A stretch of 64,000 nucleotides of DNA, from the NCBI GenBank assembly GCA_033026295.1, contig CM065172.1, positions 13,573,165 to 13,637,164 of the forward strand, given 5' to 3'. Source of the DNA: Channa striata (Eukaryota; Chordata; Actinopteri; Anabantiformes; Channidae). This document shows, in pieces, positions 1 through 12,538 of this stretch. Both the position numbers and the translations under genes were made by a program. The notes under the pieces were generated by a model. The model made no database searches. It was not told where the DNA came from and saw only the letters and a list, made by a program, of their open reading frames with translations. Every line of letters begins with the position of its first letter. Within the stretch, counting starts at the first letter, position 1.

Positions 1-1064
1 ACCTTTGGCAGCAATTGCAGCCTCAAGTCTTTTTGGTTATGATGTAACAAGCTTTGCATACTGGGATTGGGGGATTTTCTGCCATTCTTCTTTGTAAATC
101 CTCTCAAGCTCAATCAGGTTGCATAGGAAATATCGGTGGACCACTATTTTCATGTCATCCCTACAGAGATATTCAATAGCGTTAAAGTCGGGGCACTGGC
201 TGAGCCACTTTAGGACATATACGGAGTTATCCCCAAGCCACTCCTGTGTTGTCTTGAATGGTGTATACTTAGGATTGTTATCATGTTGGAAGGTGAACCT
301 TTGGCCCACTCGGAGCGCTGTGGAACAGGTTTATCAATCGGCCATAATGCCCAGATTGGTGGAGAGCGGCAGTGAAGGTTGTCCTTCTGGAACTTGTTTC
401 ATCTCCACACAGGCTCACTGGAACTCAGCCAGTGCAACTATCCAGTTTGGGACAGCTCTCTTACTAAGGCCCTTCCTTACCAGTTGCTCATTTTGGTGGG
501 CTACCAGCTCAGGAAGAGTCCTTGGTGTGCCAGACTTCTTCCATTTGAGAACTGTGGAGGCCACTGTGCGCTTGGGAAACTAAAGTGCAGGAGAATTTAT
601 TTTTGTAGCCTTCCTCAGATCTGTGCCTGGCGATAAATCCTGTCTCTGAGCGTTGCAGACAGTTCTTTTGACCTCATTGCTTTTGCACTGATACAGTACG
701 TATTGTCAGGTGTCTGACGCCTTCTATCGAGAGGTCTGTGCATTTCCACATCATTCCCAATTAATTTACAACAAGTTGTTGAGATGTTTCTACAACAAGT
801 TGTAGAAACATCTCAACAACAATATAGAGAAATGGGAGGAACCTGAGCTAAAAGGTGTAAAGGGTCTGAATACTTATGCCAATGTGAAATTGTAGTTCTT
901 ACTTTTTAATAAATTTGGTAATATTTACGAAATTCTGTTTTTAATATGTCATTATGGGGTACTGAAAAAAATGTATTTGATGAACAATTGTAGTATCAAC
1001 CTGCAACATAACAACATTTAAAAAACTGAATGGGGTTTTCTAAGCACTTTCTAAGTGCCCTGTA
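1..1064 (-). mobile_element. Degraded Tc1-like DNA transposon, internally deleted, left end outside window
   Basis: Read on the minus strand, 37-309 gives the C-terminal part of a Tc1/mariner-type transposase, with FQHDNNPKYT, KTTQEWL and a decayed SPDLNPIE-like stretch (CPDFNAIEYL). Antisense remnants of the N-terminal part follow at about 350-660. The outer right flank (about 870-1064) is the AT-rich terminal region ending in a TIR-like stretch whose tail is CTAAGTGCCCTGTA next to TA. Compared with the related copy at 26.1-26.7 kb, the central transposase segment is missing: the sequence jumps near position 332 from the 'gaacaggttt' block to the 'gccataatgcccagattggtggag' region. Stops and frameshifts show it is inactive. 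Family assignment is from recognised fish Tc1 sequence, not a search. Confidence 0.8.
775..820. repeat. Perfect 22-bp inverted repeat with 2-nt loop
   Basis: Positions 775-796 and 799-820 are exact reverse complements (22 bp each), separated by AA at 797-798. The palindrome lies inside the Tc1-like fossil, in its non-coding part between the transposase N-terminus and the right end. It is not the terminal repeat of the element. It could form a strong hairpin, and may have arisen by a local inverted duplication. Confidence 0.9.
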
Positions 1065-1333
1065 TACAGAACAATGTCTAACAATTGCACCCTCAGTGTT
1101 TTTAATTTAAATATTGCCCGTGTTTTTGAAACTTATTCTGTCACTTTTTGAATGTGAATATACAACATACATAATAAACCTGCTAAGCCTGTGGTGCAGA
1201 TTCTAGAGACTTCACTATATGTGTTAATATTTAGCTAAAAGGTCAGATGTGCATGTACAATTTCAAAGATGAACAACCTAGGTTGTGGACTTTTTCTATT
1301 TTAATAATTCTGGACAACAAAGTTGTGACTCAC

Positions 1334-4300
1334 CCGAGGCTTGACCAGTAGGCTCCCAGTTACACTAAACATGCGGGATAACCCAAAGGGAGTGCACACT
1401 GAGGAGGGAACCACATAAGTAGAGTATTATACACTACAATTTTTACCTACTCTAGTAACTGTTATCTGTACATACTTACACAACAGCAGCAACACTCCAA
1501 ACAAAGAGATGCCTGAGTAGATGTAGGGAAGGTAATACTCCCATAGATCTGAAATTCACAGCAGCAGAGTGTATAAAACGACTTTAAAGTGTTAAACCAG
1601 TCACTGAAAGGTCTTAAGGTATAGTGCAGGTGACTCACCATAGAGACTTTTCCTGGCTATGTTGTCATGCAGGAGGGCTGATGCCACCCACACAATGCCC
1701 AGCACAAGCAGAGCCAGCAGCAAAAGCAGCACAACAGCTTCATACACTCGTGCCATTACCCCCTACACATAAAACAAATGCTGTGTTATCAAAAGATTTA
1801 TAAGCACATATTTTGACTTTGTAGTGAAGTTTTTAATAAATGGTTATGAGGTTATCATTTGTAGGGGAATGCCAAAACTAGTACCTTTTTAGACCCAGCA
1901 AATCCCTCAGACTCTGTAAAGAAGTAGGCAAAGGGCATGAGGAAGACAAGGGACAAATTGGAGAACAGGAAAACTAGGTTCCACACACCTGAGAAAAGAG
2001 AAAGAGAGAGAACGAATATTCAGTGGAAATCCAACTGCAGCGAAGCACGTCAGCAGTAACACTGACGACCACAATGAGGCATAGTCCTGCCAAAAACTGT
2101 AGAATGACGTTAACAGAAACAACAACAACAGTGAAGTTACAAACACCTTTGAAAAGGTGAGATTTCTATAGGGACATTTTTTTATATTAAACAACCCTCA
2201 CACCCATACACATATTTATTTTTTAACATAATATGAAATTTGAATGAGGTAATTGGCAGCGGTTGGTAAACAGAAGCCAAACCGTGCATACGCCATAATC
2301 ACAGTCACTCTAGCCATAGTAATTATCTGTTTGGACAAAATCCTGTACAGTACTGATATACCAGCAATCCTCATTAATCTGAACCAACTCTGAACAATAA
2401 TTAACTATGTTGCATAAAAAGATTACACCATTATTAACTGTTGTTTTGGAGTTTTTAAACTAGTAAAAAATTTGTACCATGGATAAGAGATCCATTGAGC
2501 CACTGCATGTAGTAGCTCTGTGGGAAGGTTAGCAGCACCTCATTTGACAGGATTGAGATAGGGAGAAGGAGCACAGCACACACTGCAACAGACAGGGTGA
2601 ATGTACATAACCACAGCCTGGGGAAAGGAGAAGAGAAAGGCCATCAGTAAAGTCATGTTTGTGTGTTTAGCCTCAGCCCAAAATCACTGCCTATGTGAAA
2701 GGCAGCGGTGACTCAGGATAAGGAAATCCACTGCCAGCGTGTAGGGACAAAGGGCAGAGTGACACTGAAGTGCCCCCATCCTAAACAACAGGCACACACA
2801 GGACAGGGCAGTAAATCTACAGCGAAATGGCTTTAAGCCACAGCACATGTCACACTGACAAAGCTATCTACTCAACCATTCCCACTGGCTAATCAAGGCG
2901 AGTGAGAACAGATTGCCACGGTCAGTTAATCATTAGAGATGGTCACTTACGCAATTTTGTTGACAGTGGCATCTTCAACATCATCTGGAAGTAGAGAAGC
3001 AAACAGAGTCACATCTATTACTATGTTTGTTCCAATTTCTCACTTAAATTGTTTTATTACAAAAATAAATAAACAAAAACAGGTTGCCACAAACATAACC
3101 AACTTCTTAAAATTTTTTTATTTTGTAGGTAAAGAAAGCTTAAGTACATATTTTATGTGCAATCTGACTATGTTAATTATTGGTGGGCCAATGCTATCAC
3201 AAAAAAGCTTGCATAAATATTTATGAAAACAGGCAAATATGCAAGGTTAATAGTCTTAATTCTTTTATTGGCTTAAGAGTGAGGAATGGGTGGGGGAGAG
3301 CTTCTAGTAAAAAACTGAATTATATATACATACAGAGACAAACTGAGTAAAGGAGTAGGAATACCAGAGAGATCAAACCGTTTGTTCAAAACTGCCCAAA
3401 CTATTATGTATCTCTGCAAAATATGACTGATGTCTAAAACTTTACTTTAGGAACTGCTAAACTTAGCCAAGTAATGCAAACATTGGCACGGCTGTCAAGA
3501 AAGGTAAAGCGTGAGGATCACAAACCAGTTCTTGTTTGCATCAAGTCAAAAACTGTTGAGAGTGGTATTGCACAATCATCCCTTTGCTGCAAGCTGCAAC
3601 TGTTCTGCTGTTGCAGATGCAGCAGGTTTAAAAAAAAGTTATGCACACACACACACACAAAAAAAAAGCTGCCATGTCCCAGATTCCAACCCAGCCCAGC
3701 CTTTGTGGAGTACTAAAACCTGGCTCATCTACCAGCAACAGTGCCAAGTTATTGAATTTATTATATAACTCTCAGCCAAGCCAAACGACAGAATGTCTTT
3801 TTTCCTTTATTAGGCAGCATATTGTATATATTGTATATTAAGTATATGAAGTATAAGGGCTGTATTACATACCGACACTACAGTGTCACCACCATGAGAA
3901 ATAAGGCTAGTATATATCCTTGTTGAAAAAAGCCCCTTTAAGATGTTTTTGTCCACAGCGAGGGGTTTATACTACAGCTCAAACGTAGAGCTTTGTTTAT
4001 TTTGTGGCAGCATTCTTCACTGTCCCTCCTCAATCCTAATTCACAGTAATACTGCCTGGAGAGATGGTTACGTGTTACCTAATGTCCCTTCTGCACCTCT
4101 GCTCATTTAAAGGCCATGAGCTTTCAGATAATTCTTTAAGTTAAAAAGACCTGCAGAGATCTGCCTGCAAGATTCGTTACCAACTATAAATATAAGACTA
4201 TTTATCCAAAACTGAATTCTTACAGCACTAAATAATTTCCAAACACCACATGTTGCTTGCTTAAAAAGTGAAGTCAGAACACTGTGGGAAAGAACTTTCA

Positions 4301-7300
4301 AAACAGCAATTAATCACTTCCTGTCCATCAACAACTCGCATCCTGGCAATTTTCCATAAACCTTTTTCCCTGGAGCAGTTTTTATGTGAAGAATTTTAAA
4401 AGGAAAACCAGAAGGAAAGTGACTCACCTGTTACAAACTCTGCAGTCTTCTTGAAGTGGGTAAGTATTAGGTAAGACAGTATGTAAAGGCATGTAAACAG
4501 GAACACACAGATCTGCAGGATAGAAATGCAGAAAATTGTATTCGTCATTTTCATCACAGTTTGAGAATAAAGCAGAGGTTCTGGTATTTATTCAAGCAGC
4601 TAATCACATAAAGAAAAAAAGCCTTTTAAATTATCATGTTCTGTCCAACACTTATTTAGGCTGGCTCATTTCGCTTATGTATATTCTAGTAAAATGTGTG
4701 GGTGGATATGAAGCACAGACACTAAAAACAACTGGAAGAAATAGAAAAGGCACATGGTGGAGGAAAGATAGCGAGCATGTGGTCACACCCACAGCAGATT
4801 CCTTCAATAATATTTATTTTTTTTTGTGGTGATAAACAGCATAAAATGTACTTAACAGGGTATATTCTTTACTTGCCAGGAATAAGTGACAGATGGAGTC
4901 TGAAGATTAACACTGTATTCCAACAAAGAGTGAAATTAATAATTAGGAAGGATTGGGGGCAGTAAGAGACAGAAGGGTTAATGCCAGTGAAACCCAGCCT
5001 GCATACTTGCCTGTAAAGATCATCTGACCTTACATTAAATCCACCCATAAATACAGGCTTAATACAGTATATTCACTGAGCAATCTGTTGTCTGGCATAT
5101 TTCAACATCTCACCCCAAAGACGGAAGTAAATCACTTGCACTGCCATTTTACAAAAACAAAGTAAATAAATCGTTTAATTAGGGATGTCCAAATGCAGAT
5201 ACCAGTATTAGGCATGAACACACAGGAATTTCTGTTCTTGTGGGATTTATTTAACCACAATGGATTGATGAGGATTTTACTGGCTGGCAACTTATACTAG
5301 AAGCAAAACAGTTCAGTACTTGCATTGATACTTGATATTGATGAGTATTCAAATGCAAGTACTTGTACTTGAAAAAGTAGTATCAAGATATCTCTAAATG
5401 TAACTATAGCCACAGGAGATTTGACAGATAAGCTGCATGCACTCTTCCTTGACATTATATAGATCCATCAATTTGGCAACCAAAAAATGTTTGTTCAAAA
5501 TGTTCTGTTAGTTCATTTAATGGTGGAGTCGAAGTACAGCAATGGATATTGACAGATAAATAACTGGTAATGCAAAACCGCAAATACTGATGAAAACATT
5601 TCCGCATAACAGCTCAGTAGGAGCCTTTTACACTAGCAGGATGCACGTTTGTCACTAAGGTAACAGTAACAACATCAACAAACAAAGACAAGACACAAGT
5701 GTGGCACTGACACAGGTGTGAAATCTGTTTCCTATAAGTCTGAAAACTAAACATGTTTCATGACAGAACAAAGAGTCTGAACAAAGATTCTTAATCACTA
5801 GGTTTCTGTGAAAGTTAAGTCAGAGCAGTAGATTCCAACACATGCACAAAAACCAGTAAAAAAGTACTAGAACAAAAGGCATGTCCATTAAAACCATTCA
5901 CAACGAGGGATAATTTCTATTACTCCAATGCATAAGTATTTTAAAAGAGAAACCCTGGACATGTAAACATAGGTACAGCATCCTCCTGACCTACTTTAGG
6001 AATGAGAGGATAAATTAAAAAGGAAAACGTTAACAAAAGACAAATTTAACTGTTCATATAAGAAACCTGCTGTACAACAGTGCACTATGTGTAACAAATA
6101 ATCAGCTCAGTCCGCAAAATTGTTCGATAATGCTCCTTAACGTGGAAAGCAGCTTGCCAACAAAACGAAAAGGACGGAACAAAAAAACAGCACGAGTGAG
6201 AAACAGGTGGAAGGGCAGAACGCATTTTCAGTCCACGTGCCTATTGGCAGTACCGAGAGCTGGGAGCTCACTGCAGGGCACCCAGAGAGGAGAGCTTAAA
6301 GAAACTCAGCACCCAAAGGGTCAAGTCCTAGGGCTCAGTGTTCAGCCAGAGCATTTAAAATTCACAAAGCAACCTAAAAATCTTTGTGCTGATTCAAGCA
6401 AGATCAATTGTTCTCACATCTTGTCCATCCTTGAAGTTCCTAAAGAGATAAGATAAGACTTTTTTGATCCCACAGTGGGGAAATTCTTGTGTTTTAGCAG
6501 CAATAGACAAAGAGTGAAGAATCTGCACAGTACAATGTACATTTTTAGTTTAACGTAAACCAGATAAAAAGGTAAACAAAAAAACTAAACAAACAAAAAA
6601 GCATTATTAACTCTGCAAAAAAGGCATTTGAAAAAAAAAAAAAAAAAGAGATTCAAAGTTGGCAGAGACACAGCCTGTGTTCGCAAAAGGTGAACTGGAC
6701 TCATGCAGAGTTTGTTATTTAAGGGCACGTCTTTCTCAGCTAAGTTTGTTTAAACAAACTATGACAACCTTTGTTTACAAGTGAGTGGCCAGGTCAGGCA
6801 AGGCAAGATTTATGAAACAGTGAAAAATAACTTCAAATGAGGCTCGACATAGCCATCCTTTTTAAAACAAAAGGAGGTTTGATATAGGTGAAGAACAGAA
6901 AACCGCAATAAAAACAGTGATGATGTGCTAGATATTACCTTTAAAACATAGCAAGATGGAGCACAGACACAAAATTGCTGATCATTAGGATGACCCACTG
7001 CCTTCTGTCTAATGTCCTATAGTACATAATTTTTAAGACATCTGTACTGGGCATTCAAATGTTTTTTCAATCTTAACTGACAAATATTCACCATGTCATT
7101 CAAAAATGATTGGGACGCAATACGTTTTAATGTGGGCTGATGCTGGGTGTCCCACTTCTGCACTGCAAAATCATGGTATTTTACTCTGCTCCACTTTGAT
7201 CCATCTTGATCCCTCTAGACATAAAAATGCCTGGCTCATTGCTGCATCATGGCTCTGCCATTTCCACCATCTCGCGTAGACTGTTGCCTGATTACATTAT

Positions 7301-9571
7301 TACAGTGTAAATAATCTTATCTAAGATTATCAGTTAAAGTGAAACCGATATTTGGCCAAATATTTCCCTTGATGAGCTTTTGTGGGCAACATTTAGCAAA
7401 CGTATGAATTTTGAGCTATGCGTTTTTTTGTTTTTTTCTCCCTAATAATGAAACTATATCAAAATCAGTTTTATATTTCTATAATGTGGAAAAATTGACT
7501 GGCATACAGGAACATGGCACCAATCATACTGTTTCAAGGCTTTTGACTAAAAGCTGTATCAAGTCAACATACCACATAGTATCTTTGATGGTCAGAATTA
7601 TACAAACAGAATAACACTATACTCTGTACTTCAACATCATATACACTCTGTATCATATCTATGTGAAGGTGTCTCTCTTCTTAACACACTCATCTGGCCT
7701 TGAGGCTTGACCTTTGCAACGCATATCCTGTAACGCTGGAGCTCATAGGTTTAGATCAGTTACTGTTTAAGATGCTTAATTTTAAGCCCATCAGGCATTT
7801 TCATTGCAACACATTTAATGTGTACTGCACAAAGAGTAACTTTAAACATCTCCATTCAACGATGCTCTGCTCAAGATTTTCTTCTTATGCTCTATGCCCA
7901 AAAAAAACTAAACACAAGCTGTCAAACATACAGCTGATGCATGGTGTTCGCATTCCCATGTCTTCACTGTCTATCTAGCTGATCTTGCAATGTGTTAAGC
8001 ATTTTAAATGGATGTTGCATTTACATAAATACTAAGAGTGCAACTGGTACTTACAATGATACCACATACTCATGATTTGAAAATTACATGATCAATGCTA
8101 AGGTTGCCCTGAAGCCAATAATCACAGATGCGCAGGCAGCTGACCAGCCAGAGGCAGCACTTAGGAGAAGTGATAAGCTGATGACTGGAGGGCGGACAGT
8201 GGCTTAAGAAGGAGCTGCCAACTAATAGCATTAGATCTTTGGGTGAAAGGGACAATGACAAAACAAGGGTATTAGAATAACGGGCACATCTTTTGTCTCT
8301 TATGTAAATTTAAGTTAATTCGTTTAAAAATTAAGCAGTATTTACATGACTTTGATGAGACTAAAAAACTTTTTTTAAATCAAGTTACTGATCGGTCATT
8401 AATAACTTGTTGACATTTCCTAAAATACTTTGGTTTTTGCAGCCAAATAACTCGATAAAACACAATATAGATATGCAGAGTATTTTGCTTTCAAACTGCC
8501 TTTTTCACAGGAGACATCTATATTTGTCACAGGTCAGACATTAAGTGTCCAGTAATATTCAAGCACTAGAACTTGGGCATCTCAATCTACTACAGATATT
8601 ACTAAACGTTACTTATTTTCTGCTACCACATGTGAACATCTGATCCTATAGGTCAATTGCTTTGCTATTTTATATACACTATACTCTTTATTATTTTACA
8701 TTGCTGATTCTTTCTCCCTAGGAGACAATGCACATTCACTTGCTGGGATAATGTAAAGCTACACAGTTTGTGCTCTTCTTCTCTTGTAGCCAGTCAACTT
8801 AGAAAATCGTATCTATTGGCAGTTGAGCAACCAATGACACTGATAAGTCCAAATGATTTCTAAAAGCAGGCGCAAAGATTTTGACATTGTCCCTTAATGT
8901 TCACAGGATCAGCAATATCTCCAATCTCAGGAAACAACTGCATGTGTGACATCTGATAAGACAATTTTTAGGGGTTAAAGATCAGCGCCTTGCTGTCACA
9001 TAACCAATCTTTGTGGCAAGTCTGAAGTTCAACAGGGACTGACAGTGTCATGAGCAGCCAAGGTAAAAAAAAAAACATTAACCATGGAGCAAAACGGCAA
9101 AATGAACTATTCAGTCAAACAACAGGATGAGCCAAACCGTGGTATGAATATGAGGGAAGCTTATTAATAAGTCCCAGCGGTTGCAAACAGGAAAAGCTGA
9201 GATGCTCCAGGATGTCCCAGAGCCACAGCCCTGCCCAGGGAGCAGCAGCATCTGTGCTGGGATCAGCGTTTGGACAGAAAGTCCCTGAACGGATCAAACC
9301 TTCACCGGAACGGTGTCGTCAATGCGTTACTTACGACTGCTCTTCAACGTGGACACAAACTCAATTATGCAACTTGCAGCTGACAACGACAAAAATCAAG
9401 CGACATTCATGTCGGGCGTTAAACTAATTCCGCTGGTAAATGCTAAACCAGGTGGCTGTTGTCTCGTGTCGCTGTTGTTAGCGACGGTTGAGTTCCGTTC
9501 CTACTTACGACGGTCTCCCGGACGCGGTTGTGGAAAAGTTGCTCTCTAACCGACACGTCGTCCGCTTCCAT
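1334..9571 (-). CDS. lmbr1l: LMBR1L-type multi-pass membrane protein (5' eight coding exons; 3' end off window)
   Basis: Coding exons on the minus strand, in order: 9571-9509, 4512-4428, 2984-2951, 2617-2478, 1988-1885, 1762-1639, 1548-1480 and 1398-1334. All have GT-AG borders and the phases join without a break, giving 228 residues. The start reads MEADDVSVREQLFHNRVRE, matching the N-terminus of LMBR1-family proteins. Recognisable family blocks follow: YYMQWLNGSLIHG, FLMPFAYFFTESEGFAGS, GIVWVASAL and CTPFGLSRMFSVTG. Several hydrophobic segments, for example in exons 2, 4, 5, 6 and 7, fit the polytopic fold. LMBR1L is known as a lipocalin-1 interacting receptor and, in lymphocytes, as a negative regulator of Wnt/beta-catenin signalling. 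The paralogue LMBR1 is the alternative; the KIALWLCTFTL region and synteny with dnajc22 favour LMBR1L. The remaining exons (about half the protein) must lie left of position 1, since 1-1064 is transposon. Confidence 0.88.
5179..5397. mobile_element. MITE-like non-autonomous DNA element
   Basis: The segment is bounded by imperfect 11-bp terminal inverted repeats: TTAGGGATGTC at 5179-5189, and GATATCTCTAA at 5387-5397, whose reverse complement matches with two mismatches. Inside is the 'CAAATGCAAGTACTTGTACTTG...AGTAGTATCAAG' stretch found in dispersed repeats of many teleosts. There is no ORF. The family (hAT-type is my guess) and the target-site duplication could not be established by eye. Confidence 0.45.
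6446..6500 (+). repeat. Short retroelement-like remnant
   Basis: The stretch AGATAAGACTTTTTTGATCC followed by CACAGTGGGGAAATTC resembles the 'TTATTGATCCCACAGTGGGGAAATT' motif common in fish interspersed repeats (the 3' parts of non-LTR elements or derived SINEs). No ORF or tail structure was seen. The call rests on memory of the motif only. Confidence 0.3.
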
Positions 9572-9584
9572 TCTCCGGAACCAT
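9546..9584 (-). promoter_or_regulatory. Upstream ORF overlapping the lmbr1l start codon
   Basis: An ATG at 9584, 13 nt upstream of the lmbr1l ATG at 9571, opens a different frame. It encodes 12 codons and then TAG at 9546-9548, so it overlaps the true start. If the transcript begins further upstream, ribosomes would meet this ATG first. Whether it is used is unknown. Confidence 0.55.
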
Positions 9585-9860
9585 TCCACCGTCCTCTCAG
9601 GCGTGCACGCGCTGGGCTCAAATGGTTCGGACCGTGTAAAGACGGAGCATCATCGCAGAAACGCTGCGGACGTGTGTCTGCTAGCACCGCTGCATTTAAA
9701 CGGCCGAGCTAACGAACGGCCACAGCCCGCTGCGATCCACCTCAACGAGGGGGGGTCGGCGGGGGGAGGGGTCACAGGGGGGGAGGGAGCCTGGGGAGAT
9801 CCAGGTCGATGTCAGTCATCTTTAGAAGCTGCTAACGTCTTTTATGGCAAACACACTAAA
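9572..9860 (-). promoter_or_regulatory. Probable lmbr1l promoter / 5' leader, CpG-rich
   Basis: The sequence just upstream of the lmbr1l ATG is much richer in CpG than its surroundings, including runs such as CGGACGTGTG and GGGGGTCGGCGGGGGGAGGGG at 9740-9790. That fits a CpG-island housekeeping promoter. No TATA box is evident and the transcription start was not placed. Overlapping open frames on both strands here are a by-product of the high GC content. Confidence 0.45.
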
Positions 9861-10629
9861 CATTAAAATGTGCATGTAATAAAGTAGGTGCTCATGTGTT
9901 GGACAGCTGTGTGTCTTAGCAGGCACGGCCGGATGTAGTTCATTCAGGGCCCCGGGCAACACTGTGACGTCGGGGCCCCTGTTGATGTTTCAAGGATGTT
10001 TTTTTTTTTTTTTATTTTCATTCATAGTTGCTGCTAAAACCGGGCTAATTTCAGTAACTGCCCAACAATGTGAATATTTGTCAGCACTTACTTTTTTGTT
10101 TGTTTGTGTATTTTTTTAGTTTTTATGTGTCTTAATAAATCACTTGCTAACAACTAGCTAAGATGGGACTATAGTTGTTGCTGGAAACATTAAACTACAT
10201 CAGGTCCGAGTAATCCATCTTTGAAGCCTTGTTGGCTTTATATCTCGCAATAATGTACTCACTGTAAGAAAAAAGGCTTTTGTAGAAGAGCTAAATGTGC
10301 TAAAATGCATTAGAACCTGGAATTTAAGGGGTGTTGGGTTCATTTAACAACTGACTTTTTGTCAAAGGAACCAGGAAAATGCCTGCAAAAAAATAATTCT
10401 TATGGTACTCTATGCAACCACCGGTCTAAAATTAGCTACAGCCAGATGAATTTTACAAACACAATGGCCATTATTATTCATAATTATGATTGTGTACCAT
10501 TTTGTCTGTGTCATGACTACTTAGTATATTACGTCATGTTAACATACTTGATCATGTATTTTTTTAACTGAAATGCAGGACCGAGACCTTGATGTAAAGA
10601 AATTTATGTTATGTTACTTTTAAGTTTAC
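9861..10629. other. Intergenic, no gene; possible DNA-transposon scrap near 9930-9990
   Basis: No coding signal was seen. Around 9930-9990 the pattern 'gggccccgggcaac...cggggcccct' resembles a recurrent fish repeat with a GGGCCCC core, but it is too short to classify. The rest is AT-rich. Confidence 0.4.
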
Positions 10630-11510
10630 TGTATATATGGTCGCAAGAAAAAGTAACACTAATGTTTGTAATTCCATGGGTTTCTGCAGAAATTGCTCAT
10701 GAAATTTAATCTGATCTTTACCAAAGTCACACATTTCAACAAACCCCATATTTATAAGCTAAAACACAAATAATCATGATATTTATTTATTGAACATAAC
10801 CATTAAACAGACAAAGTTATGGTGGAAATGGCAACAATAGTCATCTGATGTCACTAAATGTCAAAGGGGGTCAGGTGTTAGCAAACCTGGAGTCCAATCA
10901 ATGAAATGAGAAAGAACAGGGAGGTCTGATAAAAAACTACCTGGATTGCGTAAACCAACATGAAAACAAGTTAATAATGGAGGTGGGAGCATGATGCTTT
11001 GGGGTTGCTTTGCAGCCTCTGGACCTAAACCACTTGTCAACTCTCATGGGAAAATTAAATCCCAAGTTGATCAAAGTATCCTACAGAACACTGTCGGATA
11101 ATGTCCGGGTGGCTGCAAGCTGAAGTTTAAAAGAAGTTGGATGACGCAGCAGAACAATGACCCTAGGCATCAAAGTAAATCTACTACAAAATGGCTTCAG
11201 AGACACAAAATCAACCTTTTGGGGTGGCCTAGTCAAAGCCCACACATTTAACGCATGGTGTGGAATGGCCTCAAGCGAATAGTTTGTATGGCTGATCTAA
11301 ATTGATTCCTTAAAGAAGAGAAGTTCAAAATTTCTCCTGAATGTTTTACAGGTCTAATCTTAATGGTTATGTTCAGTTACTACAAAAACAATTACAACTG
11401 TTTATGTTTTACCAGGTTAAAATTTTTGCATTTGTTGAAATTTGTGACTTTGGTGAAGATCAGATCATATTTCATGACCATTTTATAAAACCAAGATACT
11501 GCAAACAGTG
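10630..11510 (+). mobile_element. Degraded Tc1-like transposon of a second family
   Basis: The plus strand at about 10979-11300 reads as a broken Tc1 transposase: GGGSMMLWGCFAASGPKPLV, then NNDPRHQSK, then WPSQSP, with stops between blocks. Inverted terminal regions flank it. The left side reads GTCGCAAGAAAAAGTAACAC at about 10640 and ATCTGATCTTTACCAAAGTC at about 10710. The right side has the complement, GACTTTGGTGAAGATCAGAT, at about 11446-11465. The terminal sequence differs from the elements at 1 and 26.1 kb. The right outer end is decayed, so that limit is approximate. Confidence 0.75.
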
Positions 11511-12477
11511 CCATTCTTTTGTAAGTAAGCAAGCTACTCTCCACCACGAATTTTCATACTGTAACCCCAGAAATAGGTTTGGGATCTTTATCACATTTTT
11601 TGTTTTTGGCACACAGGAATTTTAAATAAGGCTTTAGTTTAGGACCAAGGTCCTTAATATATTTATCATAGTGTTTGCAAGGCATCCTTCCTTAGCAGTT
11701 TTAAAGAGAAATTATGACACTCTCTTATAAAGTCCTTATAAACCTTTAACCTTATCTGCTACAATGATCAAGGGGCCAACCTGTTGATGTATATCATTTG
11801 TTGAGGCTGCAGTGTAATTTCATTGTCAGGATTCAAAGTCCAAGTTTTGCAACAACATGCAGCAACTTCAACTACGGAAAGGACTAGAAAGGATTTATCG
11901 GAATAAGGACTTGAAATTATGGGCTTGGTAAGTAATCTAGTCTTTTTTAGACAAGACCAAATAGATTTTAGATGTATAAAATACAAGTAACTGAAAGGTA
12001 AATATCATACAGCCTTTTTAACTGAGGTTTGGCACCTCTAAAAAAGGCTGTGGCCAACTATATAGCTGTATTTTTGACATGTATGTTTTTTCTCAAAAGA
12101 CACGTCATGACTTATAAAGTTATAGCATATTGTGATCGTGTAATGTGTTGAGTTATAATTACAATGTTCATCGTGAGTTAAGATAAATCCTTCTTACATA
12201 ATATATTATTTAACAAGAGAAGTAGGACGCAGATTAAAAATCTCTTTTAGTGCCCCAGCCAAAATGACCAGCAGTACACAGATTATAGAGATGTGTAAGT
12301 CAAACTTGTAATTAAATGGGCATGGTATTTAAACTTGAAACAAAAGGTGTGTGTAATCAAGAATGTGATAAAAAAGCAGCTGCTTTTCATGGTTCTAAAT
12401 CTTATAAAATAGCAATAGACCAAAAGTAACAGAATTTATACTAAGGTAAGACTAAATTATTGTGTTTCTTTGTCACA
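11511..12477. other. Intergenic region upstream of dnajc22, nothing recognised
   Basis: AT-rich sequence without coding signal. Its right border is a good splice acceptor (TTTCTTTGTCACAG ending at 12478-12479). This suggests that dnajc22 has at least one upstream non-coding exon, which I could not place. Confidence 0.4.
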
Positions 12478-12538
12478 GATTCTCATCAAGGATGACTAAT
12501 ATTCACCTTTACTGAGACTGATCCACTGCAGCCATAGG

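Larger units (their letters stand above)
4513..9508 (-). other. lmbr1l intron 1 (about 5 kb, non-coding)
   Basis: This is the long first intron between coding exons 1 and 2. No coding exon was recognised in it. It is AT-rich and contains a MITE-like element (5179-5397), a short retroelement-like remnant (about 6446-6500) and A-rich runs near 6630-6650. The open frames in it are short and show no family resemblance. Confidence 0.7.

Noticed and set aside
119..636. Plus-strand open frames of 154 and 85 codons
   Set aside because: They are antisense to the Tc1-like transposase remnant and have no family resemblance of their own.
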